Shown piece by piece: positions 52,381 to 61,377 of a stretch of 64,000 nt of DNA (its first letter is position 1; each line of letters opens with the position of its first letter). The position numbers and the translations under genes were made by a program. The stretch covers positions 18,642 to 82,641 of the forward strand of contig CANJKV010000004.1 in assembly GCA_947474855.1 (NCBI GenBank). The letters run 5' to 3'. A model generated the notes under the pieces. It saw nothing but the letters and a program-made list of their open reading frames with translations. It did not search any database and was not told the DNA's origin. Source of the stretch: Aurantimonadaceae bacterium. Lineage in GTDB: Bacteria; Pseudomonadota; Alphaproteobacteria; Rhizobiales; Rhizobiaceae.

Positions 52381-55300
52381 TCAGCTTATGGCCATGTCCG
52401 GTCGCCCGTAGTGATCCGGCGAGAGCGAGAGCTCCTGGCTGCGATGATCATGCGGGTCTGGCTTTCCGGTCTCCGTCGGCTTGACCCGGAACCATGCGAC
52501 ATAGAGCGAGGGAAGGAAAAGTAGAGTAAGGACGGTCCCGACTATGATGCCTCCCATCATCGCAAAGGCCATCGGACCCCAGAAGACCTGTCGCGAGATC
52601 GGGATGAGAGCGAGAGAAGCGGCGGCCGCAGTCAGCATGATCGGACGCATGCGATGCTCGGTGGCATCCAACACGGCGTCCCAGCGGCCCCACCCTTCGC
52701 GGATGTGATCCTCTATCTGAACGATCAGGATCACCGAATTCCGGATGAGGATCCCGATCAAGGCGAGAACGCCGAGAATGGCGACGAACCCGAGAGGAGC
52801 GCCGGATGGAACCAGCGCCGCCACGACGCCGATGATGCCCAACGGAGCGACGGCGACGACCATGAACAGGCGCTGGAAACTCTGCAGTTGGAACATCAGG
52901 ATCGTCGTCATGGTTAGGAGCATGAGCGGCAGCACACCTGCGATCGGCCCCTGCCCCTTGGCGCTTTCCTCAACCGCTCCTCCCACCGCAAGCGAGTAGG
53001 ACGGAGGAAGCTCGGCGCGAAAGGCGTCGATCTGGGATGCCAGCTGCGCGTCGATCGTAGCCGGTTGCTCGTCCGACATCACCGTCGCCTTGACCGTGAT
53101 GGTCGGAATGCGGTCGCGCCGCCAGACGAAGGGTTGCTCCATCTCATGGTGGAAGGTGGCCACAGCTGCAAGCGGGATTACACGTCCATCCTGCGTGTTC
53201 AGCTGCAGATTGCGCAGGATCTCGATGGACTGCCGCTCCTCGTCTCTGGCGCGACTTACCACGTCGACCAAGTATATTCCGTCGCGGATCTGGGTCGCCG
53301 TGGCACCACCGACCACGTTTCCGAGTGCCGAAGCGATCTCCTGCGAGGAGATTCCGAGCTGCCTCGCCTTGTCCTGTAGGACATCCACCTTGATCACGCG
53401 TGCCGGCTCGTTCCAATCCAACGTGACGCGACCCATGTTGGGGTTCGCGCCGACGACAGCGGCGATCTGCTGGGCATAGTCACGGACGGCTTGGAGATCC
53501 GGCCCACTCATGCGGTACTGGATTGGGCGTCCGACCGGCGGTCCCAGATCCATCGTATGCACGAAGACGTCCGTGCCGACGAAGTCACGTTCGCCGATCT
53601 TACGCAACTTGGCGATCACTCTGTCGCGCGCTTCGATGTCGGGCGTCATGATCACCATCTGACCATAGTTCGGGCTGGACGGCTGGACGTCGAACGAAAG
53701 GACGAAGCGTACAGCCCCCTGTCCCACGTAGGACGACCAATAGAGGATGTCGGGATCGTCCTTGAACGCTTCCTCGAAGCGATCCATCTCCGCACGGGTC
53801 TTTCGGATCGAGGTGTTCTGCGGAGCGGTCCAGTCGACGATCACCTCCGGTCGGTCCGAGGTCGGAAAGAATTGTTGCTGGACGAAACTCATGCCGAACA
53901 TCGACACGGCGAAGAGCCCGATCGTCGCCGCGATCGTCAGCCACTTGAATCGCACGCACAGGCGAAGGATCCGGCCGAAGGCGCGCCCTAGCGCCCCCTT
54001 CTGGTTCCCATGCGTCTTCATCGTCTTGGGCATGAACGTCACGCCGAGAAGGGGCATGAATATCACCGCCACGATCCAGGATACGACAAGCGAGACAGCG
54101 ATCACCACGAACAGAGTGAAAGTGAATTCGCCCGCCGCGCTGCTGTTCAGGCCGACAGGCATGAAGCTGGCGACCGTCACCAGCGTCCCGGTCAACATCG
54201 GAAAGGCAGTTGACGTGTAGATGTAGGTGGCGGCCTTGCGGAGATCATCTCCGGCCTCCAACCGAGCGACCATCATCTCGATCGCGATCATTGCGTCGTC
54301 GACCAGGAGACCGAGCGCGATGATCAGGGCGCCCAATGATATGCGCTGCAGCGACACTCCGCTGTATTCCATCACCATGAAGGTGATCGCCAGAGTCAGG
54401 GGGATCGCCAGCGTGACGATGAAGCCTGCTCGAAGGCCGAGACTGACGAACGAGACAGCGAGGACGATCACGATCGCCTCGACGAGGGCTGTCGTGAAAC
54501 CGCCGACGGCTTCCTCGACGACGCGCGGCTGATCGGAGACGAGATGAAGCCCGACGCCGATTGGAAGCTGCGACTCCACCGACTGCATCTCCGCCGTCAG
54601 AGCCTCGCCAAATTCCAGCAGATTCGCCCCGGCCCGCATGCCGATCGCCAGTCCTAGTGCAGGCTCGCCACGATACCGGAAGAGGGACCGGGGTGGATCT
54701 TCGTAGGTACGCACGATCGTCGCGACGTCTGAAAGCCTGAAGAAGCGATCGTTGACCCAGAGGTTGACGCCGCGCAGTCCGTCTTCGGACGCGAACTGGC
54801 CGTTGACCCGCACGGTGACACGCTCTCCGTCGGCATCGATCGTGCCGGACGGCACGACTGCGTTCTGAGCGGCGAGTGCGTCTATGATGGTCTGCTGGCT
54901 AAGGCCGAGCGCGGCGATCTGCCGGACAGAGAATTCGAGATATATGACTTCGTCCTGCGCACCGATCAGGTTGACCTTCCCGACATTCGGGACGCCCAGA
55001 ACCTTCGCCCGGGCAGCCTCGGCGTAGTCCCGGAGCTGTCGCTGCGTGATACCGTCCGCCGTCAGTGCGTAGATGTTGCCGTAGACATCTCCGAAGTCAT
55101 CGTTGAAATAAGGTCCCACGACGTCCGATGGGAGCTCGGCTCGGATGTCACCGATGAGGTTGCGCACTCGCAGCCATTGCTGGGCAACCTGATCTGCCCG
55201 AGTGGTATCGAGAAGATAGACGTAGATCGTCGTCGACCCGGGCGACGTGAGGCTTCTAGAATAGTCGATCTGTGGAAGCTCCTCGAGCTTCTTCTCTATC

Positions 55301-55506
55301 CTATCCGTCACCTGATTGACGGTGTCTTCCAGCGTTGCACCAGGCCAGTCCGCTTGGATGATCATGGTCTTGATGGTGAAGTTAGGATCTTCCTCCCGCC
55401 CGAGGTTCATGTACGACATTCCACCCGCCACGGCGAAGACGATCATGAAGTACCAAACGAGGGAACGATGGTTCAGGGCCCATTCCGACAGGTTGAAGCG
55501 ACTCAA
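52381..55506 (-). CDS. RND-family multidrug efflux pump (AcrB/MdtB-like)
   Basis: The 1041-residue protein has the RND layout: an N-terminal helix, two large periplasmic loops and twelve predicted membrane helices. The proton-relay motif reads ALIIALGLLVDDAMIAIEMM with two adjacent Asp, and a second-half TMD of matching character follows. The first loop (NFTIKTMIIQADWPGATLEDTVNQVTDRIEKKLEELPQID) is characteristic of HAE-1-type pumps, which export hydrophobic compounds. It is the last gene of a leftward operon after two adaptor lipoproteins (4-bp overlaps) and is likely regulated by the TetR at 58775. An outer-membrane channel gene is not in the window. Confidence 0.9.
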   Translation of the reverse strand: MSRFNLSEWALNHRSLVWYFMIVFAVAGGMSYMNLGREEDPNFTIKTMIIQADWPGATLEDTVNQVTDRIEKKLEELPQIDYSRSLTSPGSTTIYVYLLDTTRADQVAQQWLRVRNLIGDIRAELPSDVVGPYFNDDFGDVYGNIYALTADGITQRQLRDYAEAARAKVLGVPNVGKVNLIGAQDEVIYLEFSVRQIAALGLSQQTIIDALAAQNAVVPSGTIDADGERVTVRVNGQFASEDGLRGVNLWVNDRFFRLSDVATIVRTYEDPPRSLFRYRGEPALGLAIGMRAGANLLEFGEALTAEMQSVESQLPIGVGLHLVSDQPRVVEEAVGGFTTALVEAIVIVLAVSFVSLGLRAGFIVTLAIPLTLAITFMVMEYSGVSLQRISLGALIIALGLLVDDAMIAIEMMVARLEAGDDLRKAATYIYTSTAFPMLTGTLVTVASFMPVGLNSSAAGEFTFTLFVVIAVSLVVSWIVAVIFMPLLGVTFMPKTMKTHGNQKGALGRAFGRILRLCVRFKWLTIAATIGLFAVSMFGMSFVQQQFFPTSDRPEVIVDWTAPQNTSIRKTRAEMDRFEEAFKDDPDILYWSSYVGQGAVRFVLSFDVQPSSPNYGQMVIMTPDIEARDRVIAKLRKIGERDFVGTDVFVHTMDLGPPVGRPIQYRMSGPDLQAVRDYAQQIAAVVGANPNMGRVTLDWNEPARVIKVDVLQDKARQLGISSQEIASALGNVVGGATATQIRDGIYLVDVVSRARDEERQSIEILRNLQLNTQDGRVIPLAAVATFHHEMEQPFVWRRDRIPTITVKATVMSDEQPATIDAQLASQIDAFRAELPPSYSLAVGGAVEESAKGQGPIAGVLPLMLLTMTTILMFQLQSFQRLFMVVAVAPLGIIGVVAALVPSGAPLGFVAILGVLALIGILIRNSVILIVQIEDHIREGWGRWDAVLDATEHRMRPIMLTAAAASLALIPISRQVFWGPMAFAMMGGIIVGTVLTLLFLPSLYVAWFRVKPTETGKPDPHDHRSQELSLSPDHYGRPDMAIS

Positions 55507-56582
55507 CGGACGAGCTCCTGTGCGATCTTGATCGCTTGACCTTCCTGGAGTGAGTTGACCCCGGCCGTGACGACGCGAGTTCCGCTCTCGATGCCGGAAA
55601 CGACCCGCAATTCGCTACCCTCCTCCTCGTCGATCGTGACGAGACGGCGCGAGACGCTCATCCGGCCTTCGTCCACCACCCAGACGAACGCCTGGTCGTC
55701 AACGAGCAGAAGCGCGGTTCGAGGAAGCCGTATCTCGTTCTCGGACCCGTTGTCGCGTCGCGCGTCGACCGTGGTTCCGACGCGGAACGCCGGAGGCGGA
55801 TCGATCAGCGTTATCAGCACTCGCCTTGTTCGCGTGGCAGAGTCCGAACGAGGAGCGATCTCCCTCGCTCGCCCTTGGGTCACGAGAGCAGGGTCGATCT
55901 GGAGCGTTACCAGGAAGGAGTCGCCGACCGAGAGCGACTCGATGTCCTCCTCCGCCACGTCGACGGCCGCTTCACGGACTTCGGCCTGGGCTACCGTGAT
56001 GGCAGAGCGGCCGACTTCGGCAACCTGCCCCACCTCGATCGCGACGCCCGTCACGATCCCATCGGTCTCGGAGAGAAGCCGCGTATAGCCGAGCTCCTGT
56101 CGCGCCTTCTCCAGTTCGGATCGGCGGCTCGTCACTGCGGATCGAGCACTCGCCAGTTGCTGGGTGGCGCTGTCGAGCTGAGCCTGGGGAGTGGCGTTCA
56201 ACCGAACCAGTTCCGCCTGTCGGTCCCGAGTCATTCGCGCATTTTCTTCCTGCGCCTCCGCGGCTGCCAATCCACCCTGCAAAGACTGAACGGCCAGGGC
56301 CTGCGCACGGGGATCCAGCGAAGCCAGGACCTGCCCCCCTTCGACGACGTCGCCAACGTCGACGTTGCGATCTACGACGCGGCCGCCGATGCGAAACGCG
56401 AGTTCTCGCGAATAGCGGGGCTGAATCGAACCAGTGAAGGTCGCCGACCTCGCAGGGGTCGCCTGCGCGACCATCGAGATGACTGGACGTATCGGAGGTG
56501 GGCTCGACGCTTCCCGCTCGTCGTTGCAACCCGAAAGGGCAGATCCAACGACGATGACGACAATGCAGCGATGCCAGATCAT
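55503..56582 (-). CDS. RND efflux periplasmic adaptor lipoprotein (1)
   Basis: ATG 56582 with AAAGGA upstream opens a lipoprotein signal (VVIVVGSALSGC). The mature protein is a membrane-fusion protein with the biotinyl-like half (GRVVDRNVDVGDVVEGGQVLASLDPRAQAL), a coiled-coil hairpin (about 85-150) and beta-barrel parts (VQVAEVGRSAITVAQAEV, LITLIDPPPAFRVGTTVDARR). It connects pump to outer channel. It overlaps the second adaptor and the pump gene. Confidence 0.87.
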   Translation of the reverse strand: MIWHRCIVVIVVGSALSGCNDEREASSPPPIRPVISMVAQATPARSATFTGSIQPRYSRELAFRIGGRVVDRNVDVGDVVEGGQVLASLDPRAQALAVQSLQGGLAAAEAQEENARMTRDRQAELVRLNATPQAQLDSATQQLASARSAVTSRRSELEKARQELGYTRLLSETDGIVTGVAIEVGQVAEVGRSAITVAQAEVREAAVDVAEEDIESLSVGDSFLVTLQIDPALVTQGRAREIAPRSDSATRTRRVLITLIDPPPAFRVGTTVDARRDNGSENEIRLPRTALLLVDDQAFVWVVDEGRMSVSRRLVTIDEEEGSELRVVSGIESGTRVVTAGVNSLQEGQAIKIAQELVR

Positions 56583-57661
56583 GTCGACACGTCCTTTGCC
56601 ACCTCGACAAGCTGGCCATCGCGCAGGAGCTGGGATCCGACGGTCACGACCTTCTCGCCGTGAACGAGGCCGCTCCGCACCAGGATAGACCCGGTCTGAT
56701 AGCTCTCGATCTCGATCGAACGCAGCGAGACCGTGTTCGTGGAGGCATCCACGACCCATACCGCAGGCCCATCGGCGTCGGCGGAAAGAGCCGTCGAGGG
56801 GAGATCGGCGAGTTGCATAGACTGCCCCTCGCCAATACCTTCAACAGCAGCCCCCAGACCGATGCCCTGCGGTGGATCTATCAACGTCACCCAGATCCGG
56901 ACAGTGCCGGTGCGGCTATCGAGGGTCGGTGAAACCTCGCGCACTCGAGCCTTCGCGTCGATGCTCGGATCGGAAATGAGTCGAACGACAATCTTGGTCG
57001 AGGGCGCTGCTTCCTGCAGAAGCAACGACTCATAGACATCGAAGATCGCCTCTCGATCTCCGTCGTGAGCGAGGGTAAAGACCGGCTGAGCTGCAGCGGC
57101 GACTTGCCCGGTCTCGGTTCTTCGCTCGGTGATGACGCCATCGGCATCAGCTCGCAGTTCGGTGAAGGTGAGCCGCTCGCGAGCGTTGGCGAGTTGGGCG
57201 CGAGCGCTGTTCAAGCCTCCCTCGGCATTGCGTAGCTGTTCACGGGCATCTTCGAAGTTCCCGCGTGTCGTGACGCCGGACTCCAGGAGCCGGGCCTGTC
57301 GAGTGAAGTTGGTCTGCGCCTGCTCCAACGTCGCTTCGGCAGAGGAAAGAGCTGCCTCGGCCGCGGCCACGTCCGCCTCCTGCTGGGCAGGATCGAGGCG
57401 CGCCAGCACGTCCCCTTCGCGAACACGATCGGCAACATCGACGAGCCGCTCGACGACCCTTCCATCGATCTGGAATGATAGTTGGCTCTCTATGCGCGCA
57501 TAGATCGATCCGGTCAGCGATACATTGCGAGTGACCTGCTGGTAGACGACCCTATGAACCAACACGCGCTCTGGCCGGCGCTCGACCGGCGTCTCTTCAG
57601 GCTCGCACCCCCCGAGTAAGCCTACGGCGAACACGATGGCGGCCATGCGCAAGCGTCGCAT
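56579..57661 (-). CDS. RND efflux periplasmic adaptor lipoprotein (2)
   Basis: ATG 57661 is chosen because it gives the best lipoprotein signal (MRRLRMAAIVFAVGLLGGC) with AGAGGAA seven bases ahead; an upstream ATG at 57691 is possible. The mature part has the biotinyl-like strand (IDGRVVERLVDVADRVREGDVLARLDPAQQE), a long helical hairpin (EAALSSAEATLEQAQTNFTRQARLLESGVTT, ERLTFTELRADADGVI) and barrel. It is paralogous to the next adaptor, so the pump may use a hetero-oligomeric adaptor ring. First gene of the operon, stop overlapping its neighbour. Confidence 0.87.
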   Translation of the reverse strand: MRRLRMAAIVFAVGLLGGCEPEETPVERRPERVLVHRVVYQQVTRNVSLTGSIYARIESQLSFQIDGRVVERLVDVADRVREGDVLARLDPAQQEADVAAAEAALSSAEATLEQAQTNFTRQARLLESGVTTRGNFEDAREQLRNAEGGLNSARAQLANARERLTFTELRADADGVITERRTETGQVAAAAQPVFTLAHDGDREAIFDVYESLLLQEAAPSTKIVVRLISDPSIDAKARVREVSPTLDSRTGTVRIWVTLIDPPQGIGLGAAVEGIGEGQSMQLADLPSTALSADADGPAVWVVDASTNTVSLRSIEIESYQTGSILVRSGLVHGEKVVTVGSQLLRDGQLVEVAKDVST

Positions 57662-58535
57662 GCCGGCATTCCTCTGAAGCAACGTGACCATGCGCCCTGA
57701 TCCCTCAACCCCGACTAAGGTCGCATGCGAGGGAGCGCCGACAACCGAGGAACCTGTCCAAGCTGCCAGCCTCCGATCGGCCCCGTCGCGCCCGCTATAT
57801 GAGACGATACCGTACTCTTTCAACATGGATCCTTCGACTTCCAAGCTGGATGCTCCGCCTCGCTGGATGAAGGAGTCGCGCCCGGGAGGCGCCGCGCGGA
57901 CGCTGCCGATCGAGTTCGGTCCGCCATCTTCGCGGATCGGTCGAATTCGGTGCCATATCCGCACCTGGACGTCGGAGAGCTATATCGCCGCGGACAGTAG
58001 AAGGATGTCGGAGCAGGATCCCCGATGAGCTTCGAAGGACCGATTTGAAGCGCGTCCTGTGGCGACCGGCGCACCATGGACGACCTGCCCTGCGCACCTG
58101 CCCCGCTGACAGATGGCGTATGTGGCGCCGACCATCCACACAAGCAGCAGACGGCGATCACAGACGTCGAGCTTCTGCCCTCCCGCATCACCGCCAGCTA
58201 GTCACCCTTTACCGCTGGCGCTTGTCTACCGCTCGGCCTCCCCCGGTTCTCTCGACGCACATCCTGGCAGCGACTGGGCCAAGATGGGCAGACGTCGGCG
58301 TTGCTCGGCCTGCGTTGCGCCGTCGTCGCCAATCGAAGCTCATCCCAAGCATGGCCTCGTCGCCGAGCGCGAAGACATGCCGGCAGGCCTTTCTCGAAGA
58401 GCGGCCTCTTCCCATGAAGGAGAAGCTCGATGTCCGTTTCCCGTCCGGGCACAAGAAAGGCGAGAACCGTCGACGTTCGGCTTGGAACGCGAGGGCGTCA
58501 GCCTTGGGACCTGTGTCGAGAAGGAACGAGGCAAC
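57662..58535. promoter_or_regulatory. Divergent upstream region of the efflux operon
   Basis: The gap between the adaptor and the next genes is over 870 bp. It must hold the efflux-operon promoter. I see no clear operator or gene. Several antisense open frames are low-complexity. Confidence 0.4.
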
Positions 58536-58769
58536 ATGATTGCTTCTCTGGAATTGTCCGTAAGTAGCGAGCAACTCCGTTCATGGGATGATGGCCACCT
58601 CGTTACGCAGCTCAGGATATGGGAAAAGCAGCATCCGATCATCTTTTACCGAACCAGTGACCATCAGAAGCCGCTTCCCGCTAGAATTTCGGTTTCCGCG
58701 GCAGTTGGAACATTTAGCCGACGCAGGTCATATGTCGTTGTATCGACCAGCAGCCGCACAATAAGCTAG
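58536..58769 (+). CDS. Small hypothetical protein upstream of the TetR gene
   Basis: ATG 58536 with AAGGAACG upstream opens a 77-residue frame (MIASLELSVSSEQLRSWDDGHLV, QLRIWEKQHPIIFYR). It has no known motif, signal or membrane segment. Codon use is less GC-biased than the surroundings, like the TetR gene five bases further on. It could be a real leader gene of that operon or chance. Confidence 0.3.
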   Translation: MIASLELSVSSEQLRSWDDGHLVTQLRIWEKQHPIIFYRTSDHQKPLPARISVSAAVGTFSRRRSYVVVSTSSRTIS

Positions 58770-58774
58770 CCGAC

Positions 58775-59449
58775 ATGAAACGACATGAAAAAGCGCAGAT
58801 GCAGACCGGACCCATTCCAAGGCGTTCTCGCGGACGGCCGTCCGTCAAGCAAGCAAACGAACTCACAACGCTCATCGTCGAGGTAGCTCGACGAATGTTT
58901 TTGGAGTACGGCTACGACAACACGAGCATCGACGACATTGCCGCTGCAGCAAGGATTTCCAAAAGCACGCTCTATGCTAGGTTCAAGGAAAAAACTCAGC
59001 TATTTGAAGCTGTATGTATGCAGATCGTCGATAACGATTTCTCCAAAATCACCAAACCGGATTTCGTTCGAGGAGACATACACAGGACACTTGAAGGCGC
59101 CATGATTGCACTCTTAGAAGGCATGATGAGGCGGGAAATCATCGAGTTCGAAAGGATGACGATCTCGGTTGCCGGACGTTTTCCGGAATTAGCGAGAGTC
59201 GTCGAACGAGCACGCGGACGTGTGATCGTCGGCCTTCAACAGCTTTTGTTGAAAGCGACTCAGGCTCGCGAATTAGTCATCGACGACGTCGAAGAAGCTT
59301 CATGGCGCCTCGTCGATGGTACAGTCGTCCCCCAATTCAGGTCAGCTAGCCTCGGCTTACGCATCAACGAGATTACGGAAGATGATCGCAATTTCATCAA
59401 ACGCTATGTATCCTTCTATGTGAAAAGCTACACGCCGGCCGATCAATGA
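58775..59449 (+). CDS. TetR/AcrR-family regulator
   Basis: The 224-residue protein has a TetR helix-turn-helix at about residues 30-75: LIVEVARRMFLEYGYDNTSIDDIAAAARISKSTLYARFKEKTQLF. The rest is the helical ligand domain (AMIALLEGMMRREIIEFERMTISV, AGRFPELARVVERAR). It is divergent from the RND efflux operon, so it is the probable local repressor. The gene is AT-richer than its surroundings, suggesting recent transfer. Confidence 0.85.
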   Translation: MKRHEKAQMQTGPIPRRSRGRPSVKQANELTTLIVEVARRMFLEYGYDNTSIDDIAAAARISKSTLYARFKEKTQLFEAVCMQIVDNDFSKITKPDFVRGDIHRTLEGAMIALLEGMMRREIIEFERMTISVAGRFPELARVVERARGRVIVGLQQLLLKATQARELVIDDVEEASWRLVDGTVVPQFRSASLGLRINEITEDDRNFIKRYVSFYVKSYTPADQ

Positions 59450-59699
59450 AGAAATGAAGTTCTCACCATAACGGCGCGTCAGCCCGAACATCGATTGATG
59501 AAAGGTATGCAGTAATTTTGACCCTCATCGATCATCGCGAAGCGCCTCAACATGCTTCTCTTCTTCTTCCGGGTCCCGAACAAAGGCCCCGCCCCCCCGT
59601 CGCGTGAACTGCGCGGAGAATTGGAAGACCGAGCGGATGCCGAGCATATAGCTTCCCTTCCCTTGAACGGATCCTCATCATTGTCGAAATGTTCGACTG

Positions 59700-60110
59700 A
59701 ACTTTCGCTGATGGTTGCCCGGTGAAACCTGTCGAACTGCCGACTCGCCGGCGGCGTCCGGGTTGGCCGGCGAGAGGTTCGAAGTGGCGCCGCGGCCACG
59801 GCACTGCGGTGGCCGCCGGCGGCTTCATGGCCGGGAGTGCGATGCCGGCGGTTCGTGTGACAGCGCTGACGCCAGCGCTCGATGATCATGCGCGCCGGAG
59901 CGAGGCAAGATCTCGTCGTTCGGCATTTCGCCCCGGAGGCTGGCCATCAAGCTCTCGCGACACCGCTTCGCCGTGAGCTGCCAGGCTCAATGAAGGTGGT
60001 CCTGGTAGCGACCGCCGTGATCCACGCAAAGCCGCCCTCGTGACCGGCTCCAGATTGCCGTCGGAGCGGATGCGCCCTGTCGCACCGCACATGATGAAGT
60101 GACTCGTCGG
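59700..60110 (-). pseudogene. Degenerate IS3-family orfB copy next to the intact IS3
   Basis: The minus strand between 60110 and 59700 is colinear with the 3' third of the intact orfB at 60160-61053. It reads a corrupted RIRSDGNLEP (intact: RSDNGPEF), then a frameshifted middle and MIIERWRQRCHTNRRH (intact: VIEGWRQHYNTKRPH). Nucleotide matches such as GGTGATCCAC and TCGGAGCGGATG confirm it. Frames are broken in several places. It is an old relative, now only a fragment. Confidence 0.7.
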
Positions 60111-60159
60111 TACTTCGGTGACGTCCTGGCCTGCCCCCGTTCGGTGGCCCGGTTCAAAT

Positions 60160-61053
60160 CTAATGCATGGTGGGCTTGTCGGCGACGGTTGAGGTGGCCG
60201 GCGAAGCGGGTTGGGGTGGCGCAGCCGGCCATGGCGCGACGGCTGGAGCCGGTGGACGAAAGCCAAGCGAGGAGTGCGGTCGCTTCGTGTTGTAATGCTG
60301 CCGCCAGCCTTCGATGACGATGCGGGCCTCGGCAAGGCTGTAGAAGATCTCGCCGTTCAACAGCTCGTCGCGGAGCTTGGAGTTGAAGCTTTCGCAATAG
60401 CCGTTCTCCCATGGGCTGCCGGGTTCGATGAACGCCGTTCTGGCACCGACCGCGGTGATCCACTCGCGCACCGCCTTGGCGATGAACTCCGGGCCGTTAT
60501 CGGAGCGGATGTGCCCCGGCACGCCGCGCAGGATGAAGAGGTCCGACAGAACATCGATGACGTCCGAGGATCTCAGCTTCCGGTCGACCCGGATGCACAG
60601 GCACTCCCGGGTGAACTCATCGACGACGTTCAGCATGCGGAACTTGCGACCATTGTGGGTGCGGTCCTCCACGAAGTCATAGGACCAGACGTGGTTGGGC
60701 CGCTCAGGCCGAAGCCGGACGCACGAGCCGTCGTTCAGCCACAGCCGGCCGCGCTTGGGCTGCTTGGCCGGCACCTTCAGACCTTCCTGCCGCCAGATGC
60801 GCTCCACCCGCTTCACGTTCACGAGCCATCCGGCATCCCGCAGCAAGGCCGTGATCCGGCGGTACCCGTAGCGTCCATACTGCGTCGCCAACGCGATGAT
60901 GTCGGCCGTCAGCGCCGCATCATCGGCTCGGCCCTTCGGCGCCTTGCGCTGTGTTGATCTGTGCTGCCCCAGGACCCGGCACGCCAAACGCTCCTTCACG
61001 CCATACTTCTTCATGACGTGCTCGATGCATTGGCGACGGCGGGAGGGGCTCAC
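60160..61053 (-). CDS. IS3-family transposase OrfB (DDE integrase)
   Basis: The 297-residue OrfB begins with GTG overlapping the OrfA stop (GTGA). It carries the HTH_21 and rve integrase domain with the DDE residues: Asp in VWSYDFVEDRTHNG, Asp in HIRSDNGPEF and Glu in ENGYCESFNSKLRDELLNGE. It ends in a Pro/Ala-rich tail. Intact and probably functional. Like many IS3 elements, a fused OrfAB may be made by frameshifting before 61050, although here orfA and orfB are also coupled by their overlap. Confidence 0.9.
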   Translation of the reverse strand: MSPSRRRQCIEHVMKKYGVKERLACRVLGQHRSTQRKAPKGRADDAALTADIIALATQYGRYGYRRITALLRDAGWLVNVKRVERIWRQEGLKVPAKQPKRGRLWLNDGSCVRLRPERPNHVWSYDFVEDRTHNGRKFRMLNVVDEFTRECLCIRVDRKLRSSDVIDVLSDLFILRGVPGHIRSDNGPEFIAKAVREWITAVGARTAFIEPGSPWENGYCESFNSKLRDELLNGEIFYSLAEARIVIEGWRQHYNTKRPHSSLGFRPPAPAVAPWPAAPPQPASPATSTVADKPTMH

Positions 61054-61328
61054 CAGTTTCCCGAGGCGGCCTCCTTCAGGATCAGTTTCTCCAGCGTCAG
61101 ATCTGAGACCGCCTTGCGCAGGCGCTCGTTCTCCTTTTCGAGCTCCTTCAGCCGCTTCACCTGGTCGATCTTCAGCCCGCCATACTCCTTGCGCCAGCGG
61201 TAGTAGGTGAACGGCGTCACGCTGATCGTGCGCACCGCTTCAGCAACAGCGCGACCTTGCGACACGAGAACGTCCACCTGCCGCAGCTTGGCGACGATCT
61301 CCTCCGGGCTCGGCTTCTTCCTTGGCAT
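61050..61328 (-). CDS. IS3-family transposase OrfA
   Basis: ATG 61328 (MPRKKPSPEEIVAKLRQVDVL), preceded by GGAGG, gives a 92-residue helix-turn-helix protein with a C-terminal leucine zipper (LKELEKENERLRKAVSDLTLEKLIL). It matches the OrfA of IS3-family elements. Earlier in-frame ATGs at 61337 and 61352 are less likely because the ribosome site overlaps them. Its stop overlaps the orfB start. Confidence 0.88.
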   Translation of the reverse strand: MPRKKPSPEEIVAKLRQVDVLVSQGRAVAEAVRTISVTPFTYYRWRKEYGGLKIDQVKRLKELEKENERLRKAVSDLTLEKLILKEAASGNW

Positions 61329-61377
61329 TCTCGGCATCCTCCAAAGGCTCAAAAGCCTACTTCAGGGAGGACCACTT

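Larger units (their letters stand above)
60127..61374 (-). mobile_element. IS3-family insertion sequence
   Basis: The element is about 1.25 kb. The left end reads TGGCCTGCCCCCGTTCGG from 60127, and the right end, read on the minus strand from 61374, TGGTCCTCCCTGAAGTAGG, so the terminal repeats are only partly alike (TGG-x-C...CCC). orfA and orfB are both intact. I see no target duplication; the right edge is abutted by the IS110 element, and the left lies next to the degenerate copy. Confidence 0.65.
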
